Source: Neurospora crassa OR74A (taxonomy: Eukaryota; Ascomycota; Sordariomycetes; Sordariales; Sordariaceae). From it: 64,000 nt of DNA. How positions within the stretch are numbered: the first letter of the stretch is position 1; each line of letters opens with the position of its first letter. Positions 23,891 through 35,600 of the stretch are shown piece after piece. Where the stretch lies: assembly GCF_000182925.2 (NCBI RefSeq), contig NC_026504.1, positions 2,914,001 through 2,978,000 on the forward strand, written 5' to 3'. Under the pieces are notes generated by a model, which was not told the origin of the DNA, did no database searches, and worked only from the letters and a program-made list of their open reading frames with translations. A program made the position numbers and the translations under genes.

Positions 23891-25639
23891 CTAAAGTGCC
23901 CACTCAATTTCATCATCTCCAACTGCAGAACCAGCCGGGGCGTTGTCAACCGGGGCACTACCGACCGGGAGAGCATTAACCGGGGAAGCATCAACCTCCG
24001 GGGCGTCATCCTCTAGGTCAGCGTTCAAGAAGTCGCCCATGCCATCGCCGCCCTCAAACGATCCGGTAGGGTTGTGGATGCTCGGGCCCGGCCTGGGATT
24101 CACCACCGGCTCCTTGTATCCCCACATAAGCTCCTGGGGTAGGAACTCGTAAAAGGTTGGATAGCCGTCCACCGATTTTTTGATGAATCCGACGCCGTAG
24201 TTCAACAGACAGATGTCCATCTTGAACTTGAAGCCAACCTTCATCAGAGCCAAGATCTCCTCCTCCATTACCAGATTGTAGGTAACATCCTCTACCGTGT
24301 TGTGCATTGTGTTCTCCCAACCGTCGCGAACAACGGTGGGTTTCACCTGAAAGAAGCCACAGGGTTTAATCGTGTTAGCATCACCAAGGTGCTTGTTGAT
24401 ACTCATAAACTTGGCGTGGCACTCGTCGTTGGGCAAAACGATGCTCACCACCTCGTACGCCTGCTGAGTGATGGTCTTGTTGACGGTCGGGAACCCGGCC
24501 AGCTCTTTGAATCTGATGCCGTTTTCGTGTCCGCACTTGGAGCTCATGAGAATGGACATCACAATGCCGATATTCTGGCGGGCGGCTTTCTCGTCCATCA
24601 ATTCGCGTGCCCAGGCCATTTCATCGTCGTCCTCGCAGGTCACGAGACGGGCGGCGGAACTAAAATTACCAGGGAGGAGGAGGAGGGTCTGGACGAGCAA
24701 AGGCATTTCCTCACGAGCCTTTCGACAGATCTTTTGAGCATTCTTGATGTCCTCGGCGTACTCAGGGCAAACGTCGTGAAGATCAACGTACTTGAGGAAG
24801 TTGGATACAAGATCTACGCCGGCAGCATAGTCTGCTGCTCCGGGGGTAGTCAGACGCATCAGGGTCTCGGAGCTACGAACATTAGCTTCATGACAGTCAA
24901 GGAGGAGACAAGTTGAACTAACAAGAATCCAGCGGCCACGCCGGTAAAATCGACATCCCAGTGCTCCGGCTGGTTGGGATTATAGTAGCGAGAAGCATGC
25001 ATACCAGGCTTGCGCTGCACGTAGTCGTTGGCCGCGATATCACGGATGTCGTCCTTGTCCAAGCCGTCCAAGTCACGGCTGGTAAGCGACGCGGTACCCT
25101 GAAACTGGCGAGTAGTAGTATCAATGCCGCCCAAGAACAGATATCTGCTGAATAGGTTCTCCTTCGTGCTATCGAAGCGACGACGGGCACGGTAGCGTTG
25201 AATACACTCCTCGATGCGGTCAACGAAAGGCCGGCCGGGTGGGTAGATGGACTTCCTCTCTTCTTCGTACTCCGCCGGCGTAATAGGAGGGTCGCAGAAG
25301 TACTCTGACAGTAAGAGCGATGTCAATATACCGAGTGAGCGGGAATGGTGCGGTAGACTTGCGATCGTCATGGAAAAACACGATAAACTTACCTTCAAAA
25401 CCAGTGGGGCGCTTCTTCTGACCCTTGCTCTTCTTGGACTTTTTCTTCTTCTTAGGTACTGCAGTTTCGGCCAAGGGCATGTTCTCCTTGCCATCAACAG
25501 GGCTCGTGTCGCCATCTGACGGCTTGGCCTCCTCCTCACCATGGGCGGCGGCGTTGTCGTTGTCAGAAGACGGCCTGGCTGCTGTCACTTCCGCCGGAAC
25601 GTCCCCCGAAGAGGCGGAGTCCTGGACGTGAGTAGACAT
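23891..25639 (-). CDS. arb1: Argonaute siRNA chaperone (ARC) complex subunit Arb1
   Basis: In fission yeast Arb1 and Arb2 bind Argonaute, hold duplex siRNA and control passenger-strand release before RITS forms. Exons 25393-25639, 24923-25304 and 23891-24872 encode 536 residues. The introns are 88 and 50 bp (GTAAGT...CAG and GTTAGT...TAG). The N-terminus (1-82) is acidic and then Lys-rich (PKKKKKSKK), a likely nuclear signal. The conserved Arb1 region starts at EYFCDPPITPAEYEEE and includes RYRARRRFDSTKENLFSRYLFLGGI, the NPNQPEHWDVDFTGVAAGF block and a long C-terminal domain through TFYEFLPQELMWGY. The last 70 residues are acidic and Pro/Ala-rich. The Met at 25639 is preferred because the frame upstream of it has no ATG. 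The neighbours give no functional clue. Confidence 0.87.
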
Positions 25640-28590
25640 GCTCGGGCAAGGGTGTAAGCGAATCAATTGGGCGAGAAGTGATTACGGCCTGGTGGTCTTT
25701 GTGGTGGCTGTGAGAATTCTACACCTCCGCGTCCCTGTTGGTCTTTCGGTGAGTGACAGGTGAGTAGAATGTGATGATGGAGGGGTTTTCAGGCTAGGTC
25801 TACCCAGACACTCGCCGACCGTTTGCTCTCAAATGGTTTTGCGGCGTCCAGAATTTGCGCAGAACGTACGCGTGTGATCCAAATTTGCTAAGGCTTGCTG
25901 TTTTGCGGCTGAGACTGCCTGCTGGGTGGTTGTCGCTGCCTTTTTGGTCGGTGTGAGAAAGGCAGAATTAATGTAGAGGAAGACTGCAGGGTAAAAAAGA
26001 AGCCAGAAATGATTTTGTACTGGCAAAAGTACGGACCGGCAGAGAAAAGGAAACAGAAGGAAGCCAATAGAGGTAGTTAGTTTAGTCACAGTTAATGAGA
26101 TGAATTCGAGATCTGAAACTCATCCGATATCGACCGCTTCACTGCTCTTTTGCGTAGCAAACTGGAGCAGCATCATGTTTCCATCGCATCCGTGGTCCAC
26201 GAGATGAAGTTACCGATTCTATCCCGGACAACTTTGCCAAACGGTTTTCCTAGGTAGAGAGGATTGTAAACTAACTGCATGAAAGTTATCGACAGAAATA
26301 TGTGAGACGAAGGTTGAACCTTCCGGCTGTATCGAAATTTGGTGTGGTGTTGAGTCGGCAAGAACGAAGGACACTTCTCTTCACTCGCCTTCCGCGCTGC
26401 TAAAGAGCTGTCCCTGCAGACTGCAAACGCTGCAATGTACCTCGGTCTAAGCTCTCATCTGGAATGCCACTATGGGGGTTGCGCCTTAGATCTTTCTCGT
26501 GTTCCATTTCAAATCGCGACGAAGAGACAAAGAGCAGACGGGGCGACAAATCCCCCAACACATTGGCTACGCCTGGGCGATCAAGTGGAAATATAGGTGC
26601 GCTCGCCATGTGGTGGCAGTACAGTTACCTCCCGCTCTGTACCTTCTTGCAGATACCCCTTACCCGCCGCCAAGCCTCCCGTGGATGCCTCCCTTGACTC
26701 CGCACGATCGGCGCCTCCCAAGGTATTGCTGCTTTGCTTGGGGCTGGACACTTGCGTCTGCAACAAGCGCCGAGAGAGCAAACATATCGATAGAAATAAA
26801 ATATGGGCGCTGCCTCTTTGAGATACTTGACAGAGCAGAATGAAAAGCGGATGCCCACTGAGGTGAACAATAACGCGGTTGGGACTTGAGGGTGTCGTTC
26901 CAGCTCTGGGAGCGAGTACCTAATGTGTAGCCCAAAGTTCTCAGCCTCCACTGAGTTAGTTGTATCAGGACCCCAAATCTCGATCCGCAGTATGCCAGGT
27001 GTTGGATATACGATATTGAGACCCAACAATTAAATTTACCTAGCTAAGCGCTGGCTGTGATTGTGCAATAAAGCAGTCAATAAGCCGTTGACGTCAGTGT
27101 ATGCGAGACATTTTCAGTTGGCAGTTGGTGAGAGGTCTGCCAACTGAACCTAGGTACGGTTGCCCATGTGAGAGGCTCATTGTCGTACTTCCACATCATC
27201 AAGCCGGCTTTGACCTGATCATTTTGCCCTCCGACTGCGACCGTCTGAGACATCTCGCACAGGTCTACCGTGTCACACTAACCATCTTGCTCATCCACCA
27301 ACTACCGGTTGGGCTGTATCAAACAAAACCCGCGTATATATGGCTGACAATTGTTCATTGATGATCATATGAATGAGAGTCATCAAAGAGCCCTTTTGAT
27401 TCGCGCTCTTCGCGATATGCGGCGCCCGACTTCGGTTCGGATACGGCGGGCATAGGAATAAGACTAAGACTCGCATTTGAGAGCAGCGTGTCTGAATGGA
27501 CGAGATGACAAGGCAGAATGCATGGCGAGGTCGCAAAAAACGTGGCTGTGTGTTCGAACTTGGGGGAGGCTCTTCCGCCACCCTCTCAATATCGTGAAAG
27601 GTTGAGAATGCGGAAGCGGAATGGTAGTAGAAGTCCATCCAGATGCCTTCGATTTCTACGGGCTTGTAACTCCATGAAGGCGCAGCTCACCCCCTCGCGG
27701 ATAATCCCCCGGTCTGTCCTGCCGCCGTCGAGGCTGGAAAGGGTCCAATAGTGGGTCTTTGGTCTCCTGGAAGGGCCGGTGAGGAGGGCTATGAACACAT
27801 CTGATTGGCAACAGCCCCTCGCCCCATCTGCTCAGCAACGAACCTAGCGCGCTCGCTGCATTTTCCAGCGCTCGTGCCCTCCCGCAAATCCCGTCGTGTG
27901 CCCTGTTGCAGTGTCTGTGCCTGGCTGTCGCGAACCGCTGTGAGGGACGGGGACCCGACTCACAAAGGCGGGAACCTGGCTTGCCTGGAATGGAACACTG
28001 GCGCGGGGAGTGCGCGTTGCCCCTGGTGGTGAAGCTCCCTCTCCTTCCTCCCCCCTTTGACATTGATACCCACGCACTGCAGCCACGCATTGGCAGCTGA
28101 ACACTTGTATCAGCAGGTACCTAGAGGTAACCTTGTCGACGACCGTGGGACGAACGGCATGTGGTGATGCGTGACGGGTACCACTCCGCCTCCAACACAT
28201 CGTCTTCCAAATTTGTTTGTCCCATCCCCCCCATCCACTTTTCCACCTTTGCTGCTTTCCGGAATACAAAAGCCCCAGGCCCCGAGCCCTTGATCTTGCC
28301 TTCCTTCACCGAATGTCAGACTGCTTTGCAACTTTACAATCGAGCGCCCGCTGCCTAAAACGTGTATCACCTCGAAGAGTCCTCGACAATCTGGCAACCC
28401 TCAGCCCATGAAACTGCGAGCGCTAGTCACGATCCGCCCAGAAGTCGCACTCGTGCCCCTCCGTTGTCAGCTAGTAACGACGCCTCTTACCTGAACTGCC
28501 ACCAAAACAGTCCGTTCACCAAGGCCCATCCAAACCGCGAGGACACGTCACGCAACATCTCCGTTCAACGTTTCTATAAAAACCGCAAAC
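25640..28590. other. 2.95-kb divergent spacer, no gene seen
   Basis: Lies between arb1 and the inositol polyphosphate kinase gene and should hold both promoters. TACCTA/TAGGTA motifs occur at about 26249, 27036, 27148 and 28116. The half nearest the kinase is GC-richer and pyrimidine-rich. Short frames on both strands were judged non-coding. Confidence 0.55.
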
Positions 28591-29915
28591 ATGATGGGCT
28601 CAACACCGATACCCAAGCACCATGAGCTCAAGCCCTACAATCTTGCGGTTGCCGGCCAGTATGTTACTTTTCTGCCTCTGGACTCACCCGCCTCCGCTTT
28701 TTGGGCTCTAACCTTTCGGGCAGTGACGGTACAATGTGCGATTCTCAAGGCGAACTCTTCATCAAGCCCTGCACCGATCAGGAGCTTCAGTTTTACAAGA
28801 CGGCCAATGAGAGCCACCAAGCGTTCGCCGACTTGATGCCCGTTTTTATGGGCGAGCTAGAACTAAACGACTCGACAAGCGTCAGGGACTTGGATGAACA
28901 GCTCCCCGCTGTTTCCGAAATACTTTCCAAGGAAACAAAAGAGGAGATCATCAAGTTTAGCAAGGAACAGGCTGCTGAGGCCGCCGCCCAGTCCCCCGCG
29001 CCGAGCACTGACAGACAGTGGACGGAAAAGGCCAAGTCCAGAAAGATCGAGACCAATAAGTCGGTGGTGCTGGAGAATTCAGCATACGGTTACACGCGTC
29101 CTAACATTATGGACGCTAAACTCGGCAAGCGGCTGTGGGCAGATGATGCGCCCAAGGCGAAGCAAGAGCGGTTTGATATAATCACCAAGGAAACCACCAA
29201 TGGCTCGCACGGGTTTCGCATCGCCGGCATGCGCGTTTACAAGGGATCCACCAACCCCTCTGAGCTGGACGAGCAGGGTTATAAGGTCTACGACAAGCAT
29301 TACGGCCGGTTAGAGGTCAATGCCGACAATGTTGTGGAGGCGATGCGCAAGTTCATTTTCAATTCTCAGGCCGGGATAGATGAGGAGCTTGGCAAGATCA
29401 TTGCGGGTCTCTTCCTCAATGACCTAAAGCGCATCGAGGAGGTGTTGGCTTCGGAGGAGAGCAGAATGTACTCGGCGAGCTTGCTGTTCACATTCGAAGG
29501 AGACGGCAACGCGTTGAGAGCTGCCCTTGACCGGACCCGAGCTGACATGTCGGGAGAGCAATACAAGAAGGATGATGGACCGTACACGCCAGGTCTATCT
29601 GCATCTCGCGTTGATAGTGGCATCGAGATGGATGACGAGGGGCAGATGGTGTTTCCAATCAACGCAGCCATCGGCCAAAACATGATACTGGCGAACCTGG
29701 CTCAGGCACCTGGTTCCCAAGACATCCAACTCACTGCCGATTCCGACGCAGACAGCATGTCGGGTTCCTCGAACGGCGATATTCCTCGCATCTACTCCCT
29801 CAAACTCATTGACTTTGCACATGCCGAGTGGACACCCGGGCAAGGCCCAGACGAGAATGCTCTGTTTGGCGTTCGGAGTTTGATCAAGATCTTTGAACAG
29901 CTGGCAGATGATTGA
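28591..29915 (+). CDS. Inositol polyphosphate multikinase (IPK/ArgRIII family)
   Basis: The family phosphorylates inositol phosphates (IP3 to IP5 for the multikinase). Its yeast member Arg82/Ipk2 also tunes arginine and phosphate gene expression. Exons 28591-28658 and 28724-29915 (65-bp intron, GTATGT...GGCAG) encode 419 residues. Splicing creates the family N-terminus VAGHDGTM...LFIKPCT. The inositol-binding motif PxxxDxKxG is present as PNIMDAKLG, followed by KRLW. The SLL block appears as SASLLFTFEGD, and the metal-binding IDFAH (LKLIDFAHAEW...GPDENALFGV) is at the C-terminus. Size fits an IPMK rather than the 1,000-residue Kcs1 IP6 kinases, so the multikinase is the best call. Two Met codons open the frame, so 28594 is an equally possible start. 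It is tandem with clp1. Confidence 0.88.
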
Positions 29916-30839
29916 AGGGCGGGTTTCCGAAAGCAATCGTGGAGTTAAGGCGGCATTTCAAGGCGTTTGGGATTGCAATTGGGGCTACCTTGCGAGACTA
30001 CGGTTAGAGCATGTCACGGGCAGGTTAGAGGAAGGAAAAGAGACGAAAAGGGAAGAGAGCATATACGAATATATATGCATAGGTAGAGGAGAGGTTTTTG
30101 ACGTCCGTTACGAACATCATTGAAAGAAGGGGAACCAGCCACACGGGCTATTAGGGGGACGGCAATTCTTTTCACGCAATATACCCCTTATTTTTGTTGT
30201 ACGCTGTTATCCGATCTTGCCACAACTTGAACGTAATTGTAGTATCTGGATGTGGTTGTTGTTGTTGATGTTGTTGTTGTCTGTGACAGCAATTCACAAC
30301 TTGCGCTGGAACCATATGCCATATTTTACTGTTTCAATGTTTTTTCTTGAAAATCTGCTATGAAGGCAGACATGCTACTGAAATTTGACAAACTCACCAG
30401 CAGCTGGTTAGAGGCAATAGGTACTAAAACGGGCTGCTTTTAACTCGATTTTCAAACACTCGAACTGGGACGAAAAGTGGAAGCGGAAAGCACAATTACA
30501 CCTGGCAGTCTGGAGTAAGACAACCTCAATGAATGCCCTTGACACGCTTAGTACCTTCAGGGTACACAGCGTTTGAGCCCCACTGCCCGCAGCCGCTAAA
30601 CTCACCTCAGCTTCAACAGCCCTGGCCTTGCTGCAGTGAGCATCAGCTCCCCGTCTTCCACTTAGGTTCCATTGCATGCCACAATAACCTGGAATCCCTG
30701 CATGCCAACGGCTGGACTTTACAACTTTCACCCCCATCGGCGCAAACGCAAACAGAACCTTACAAGAAGGAGAACGAAATACAAGTACATATCCAACAGC
30801 CTGTGAACAACCTCGTTCACGCGCTGAACACAGCCCGCA
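29916..30839. other. Spacer between tandem genes
   Basis: About 0.9 kb holding the kinase 3' region and the clp1 promoter. A GTT trinucleotide repeat occurs at 30255-30280. No gene was seen. Confidence 0.6.
30255..30280 (+). repeat. (GTT)n microsatellite
   Basis: Short imperfect GTT repeat, broken once by GAT, in the spacer between the kinase gene and clp1. Confidence 0.9.
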
Positions 30840-32656
30840 ATGTCAATTCCAGGCCTCGGTCAGATAGCCCCGCAGGTAAACGAACCCAAGCTCTCGCGCG
30901 GACATGCTTCGTATAACCCCAGGCGCGCACGTGTATCCAACGGCATCACCATCTCCTCACAAGCCATTATTATCCATAGGCACACTCGTGACCCGAGATC
31001 ACAACCAGCTAACCATCGCCTGCCATTTGCCCGTTTTCGGTAATCCAGGCTCCCACAACCACCCAGCGGACCATTAACCTCCGACCGTTCGGCGAATGGC
31101 GCTTCTCCATCCCCCACCAACACAGCACCTTCTCATCGAACTCCTCCGCCGCCGGAGTCACCGTCCGCCTCGTCGCCGGCACTGCTGAGCGCGATGGCAC
31201 TGAGCTCGCGCCCAACTGCGTCTACACATTTCTCCCCGGCACCAAATCAAAGCTCTTCACCGATCAAGGATGCACTCTGGAGATCAACAACACGGGCGGC
31301 TACCCCCTCGAGGACCGCGTGGTTGAACACCCGCCGGAACAGTCGCCCATGCTTAGCTATATCAACCTCCACTTTGGCCTCCAAGACCACGAGCGTGCCG
31401 CGGCCGCTCAGGCACAACAACAACATCCTACACACCACCAGCAGCAGCAACAAGGGAGAGGAGCAGGAGCAGGAGTAGCGAGGTCAAAACCCGGGCCAAG
31501 AGTGCTGATCTGTGGTCCACCCGGCGTCGGCAAGACCTCGCTGGCGAAGCTCCTCGCTGCCCTCGCCACGCGCATGGGCTCTCAGCCGCTGGTAGCCAAT
31601 CTGAACCCGACCGACGGGCTGCTGTGTCTACCCGGAACGCTGGGTGCGGCCGTGTTCGGCACGTTGATGGACGTGGAGGAGCCGGCGGGTGGGTTTGGCG
31701 TGACGAACACGCCGATCAGCGGTCCCAGCGCGGTGCCAGTCAAGAACCCGCTCACATTTTACTTTGGACACGAGAAGGTGGAGGACGACGTGGACATGTG
31801 GAGGCAGATGACGGAGCGGCTGGCGGTGTTGGCCAGGCGCAAGTTTGAGAGGAATCGGGATGTGAGGGTGGCGGGGTTGTTGGTTGATACGGCGCCGGTG
31901 GAGGCGGGGGACAAAGAGGGGCAGGAGCTGTTGGGGTGGGCGGTTAGGCAGTTTGATGGTGAGTTTATGTCTGATTGGCCTCCAGAAAGACCTCATCAAG
32001 AGTGACGAAAGCTAACAATGCAACTATAGCAAACTTCGTTGTGGTGCTAGGCTCTGAACAGCTAAAGACAGAACTTGGGCAGCGGTTCGCAAGCGAGAAG
32101 ACGAGCTTTGAAGAGCCGATTACTGTCCTCGGGTTAGACAAGTCGGATGGTGCTGTACAGATTGACAAGGCGTGGAGGCAGAAGTCTACAGAGACGGCGA
32201 TTAAGGAATACTTCTTTGGTGGCATTAAGGCGCGCTTGAGCCCCTTTACACAGTCAGCCAGTTTCGACGAACTAGTCGTTTTCAAGGCGCCTGACGGTGA
32301 GTTTTCTCTCTCTCTCACTCTCTTTCTCTCGCTGCACTGAAACTACCTCACCCTACCTGGCACCTAAGCTAACGCCTGTCTTTACCAAAACAGAACCCTA
32401 TGAAGGCGCCCCAGTCCTCGAGCGAGTCGAAATCACCCCCGAAATGGCCCACTGGACGCTAGCAGTCATGATCGCTTCCGTGACCGACTCGCCGCAAGCC
32501 ATCCGCTTTTCCTCGGTCCTGGGCTTCATCGTCATCGCCGACGTGGACCAGGAGCGCAGGCGGGTCAAGTTCCTGTCGCCGGTCAGCGGTCGGCTGGGCA
32601 ACCACCCGCTGATATGGGGACGCTGGCCGGAACCGTATCTCAACCTCCTGGCGTAG
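30840..32656 (+). CDS. clp1: mRNA cleavage and polyadenylation factor Clp1
   Basis: Clp1 is part of cleavage factor IA, bridging Pcf11 and the rest of the 3'-end machinery in the nucleus. Animal Clp1 is also an RNA 5'-kinase. Exons 30840-30875, 31049-31958, 32030-32296 and 32394-32656 give 491 residues. The tiny first exon (MSIPGLGQIAPQ) joins in phase to the N-terminal beta domain (RTINLRPFGEWRFSI). A P-loop GPPGVGKTS lies at 168-176 and is followed by the LANLNPTDG-type block (VANLNPTDGLLCLPGTL). The C-terminal domain begins after intron 3 (EPYEGAPVLERVEIT) and ends PEPYLNLLA. A Gln/His insert, residues 130-153, precedes the P-loop. Intron 1 (173 bp) is long for this window, while the others are 71 and 97 bp. 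The protein is intact. Confidence 0.95.
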
Positions 32657-35600
32657 GCTCGCCGAAACGTGATACGGGTACGGATGAGAGATGGTGGTCA
32701 CCAATTGAGCCTGCAAGAGACAAATGATCTCCGGGTTTGCTTGAAGGTGTGGCAAAAATTGACGGATACGGCTGGCGTTGGGTTGGGCTTCGAGATGGAA
32801 AATGGTGAAAATGGCATGTAAAGGTGTTTGTTGTTATTCTTGCTTTTGGGTGTCTTTTGACTAGCATGAGAGTGAGCGGGAACAGATTTGGTACCTTGTT
32901 ATTCTCCTTTGGTGGCTTGTTTGATTCTTGTTGAACATTGTTATTGGTACTTGAAAACGCAAGGCATCAGTCAGTTGTATGCTTTTTGCAACACTCATAT
33001 CTACCAGTCACTCATTGATATGGGTTTCGTGGTAGAGAGCATGATTTTTGGTCTCTTGAGAGTTTTGAACGTTCTGCTCGAAATGGAGAGTTCCTAACCA
33101 GCTTCAGAAAGTAATCGTACTATATCAGCAAAGCTCACATCCAAGTTTTCCCACAGTAATAAGTAGATCAAATTAAAGACGCCGAGATACATATGTCTCA
33201 AGTTAAACGTTGTTAGGAATAGAAACAAGTTATGTGCAATGTGTTTACGCTGGTTGTAACATAGTATAGAGTCTTCCCGTTTGGTACTCGTCTAAGAACG
33301 TGACCGATTTGTTTATGGTTGGTTCCCCCTATTCTTGTTTTCTATCCTGGCCCATGAGGCTATGATACTGATGGTGACCATTCGGACGAATGACATTATA
33401 TGCAGTAGGTCATTTACCTTCACCTTATCGCTAGAATCACATAGTGAGCGTGACGAGTTACCTATATAAGGGGATTCAAGGGCACCAGGGCACCGTTAAA
33501 TGTGCATGGCAAGTAAATTTTCCTGTACATTGACATGCTCCCCTCCGGGAGTCAGTAAAAACGTTACTTCGTAACTCTATCAGCAATGGTTATTCACTTT
33601 GCTGGAGAAAGAGGTACATCCTCCACTAGGAATAAATATCGCTGTCCTACAGTAGTTTCTTATGGTACGTAGAGCATCATCTTTCCGAATGGGTATAGAG
33701 TCTGGGGTGTGTATCATGATGACTTCATATTGTCAGCCTGCCTTCGCAGGCTAGCTCGTTATCTGAAGTTGTGGATAAAGAGCGTCCGTTGGAGATTGCC
33801 TAACTTGTGCTTTCTTTGTCCACTCACTGTAGCTGACCAGCGTCATGAATTTTGCTGAATAATGAACAAGATATCTACCTTGAGCAATACTGGTAGTCAT
33901 CGTATAAGGAGGACAAACCGGAGAACTCATATAACATCACGTGGTCAATCTGGCTCTTCCCATCATCAATCTCTTCTCAAGAAGTCATTCGGCGGCCACA
34001 ATCGAAAATGGCTGATCAAAAAACCGTTGGACGTTGAACGTTGGAAAATGCCTAATGTCGTTCCTGCCATCCATCCAACTGGGTACCCATGATGGCTTTT
34101 TTATCAAATCAAGGCATTCCCTGCATTCAGGAGGACAAGACAATGGGTATCGTAGCCGGCGGGCGCGGACGGGGAACGGGGGAACGGGAAACGGGAACCG
34201 TTGAACTCGTGTGAAGGGTTCATCCAAGGTTCTCTTGTCCAAGGTTTTGGGCGTCATATGGCTTGTCCTGCTCGTCATTGTTCATACAGGAACCCGGTCA
34301 GGGCGTCAGGGCCAACTGGTTACGGTAGCCGAACCCCCCATGAACCCCCCCCTTCTTCTTCCCCCTTCCATCCCCTCCCCCATTTCACAACAAAAAGAAG
34401 GAAATAAAAAAGGGATACCTACCCCTTCAATGCGTATGGTCACTTGCTCGCTCCACGAGAAACTACTACCCGTTGCATTTTGACAATCTCGGCAATTATT
34501 TCGTACTGTATCGCAGGTTTGTACGAAAGACGACGAACAAAGGGCGGAAGTGCTTCCGGTTTACTGCGTGGTAGCTCCACCGTTCTGCAGGTATTAATTC
34601 CGTTGGCGAAGGAACAGCCGTAGGGGCTTAAAGTATTCTCTTCAGTGATTTTCCTCTGTGCAAGCAAGGACTCAAGAATGACGACGAAACGAGGGGAGAG
34701 GGCCACACGCCCTGGATCCCTTTGGGCCGTACGAAAACTCCTGGACTGGGATGACCTGGTGGCCCCCCCACCCCCCTTGAGAGACTTTCGGGCAAGGGCC
34801 TGGAGAGAAGAAGGGTTTGGCGGTTGACCGTCTTTGTAATGCTTTCTTTCCAGGTGGGTGCGATACCTACCTCGATAGTAGTGTAGTGTACCTGCCTAGT
34901 GTAGTAGCCTAGTCTAGTCACCTGGATCCATCACATACCCTCTGTCGTGTGTGTGTTATCTTGAGGAAAAACAAAAGCTACTCGTTGACCGCCGGGATTC
35001 GAAGGGGGAAGGGGGGGGGGGGGGGGGTGAAGAGAGTCGCGGGCGGGCGGGGATCTTCCAGATGGACCGTTTTCCGTACCCGAAGACATGAGGAAAAGGA
35101 CGGAACGTGAGTGGACGGAACCATGCCGCGGACATCATTTGAGGAGAGGCGGGCCCCACTCTGCAATTCCCGGCATGCGGTACCCGCTATCCCCGTCTGT
35201 CCTTAGCACTCCTCCAAGCAACTCCTTTGGTTGTCCGTGCCAACCCAGCCTTTGCCCAGCAAGAGATGGACGAGCTTAACCAGAATGTCGGGAGACGGAG
35301 AGAGCGAACTGAAGGACGGAACCGCTGGCGCTGCGTGCCCGACCATTTAGCCTAAGTCAAGATGGGAAGGTCCAAGTCTCACTTTCACTCGATATCCGTT
35401 TTCACCCCTTGACATACCCTTGAGCTTCTCATCTAATCGGTCGTTGATGGATGGATTGCAAAGTGTCGGGATATTTTGCGCGGGAGGAAGGGGAGGGAAA
35501 AGGAAGAAGGTGAGACAGCGCCACTGGTTGTTGGAGAGAACCCCCAATGATTCAGATATCTCGTGGGATTTTGCTTATTCTCTCGCGTTGTTGGCTTTAA

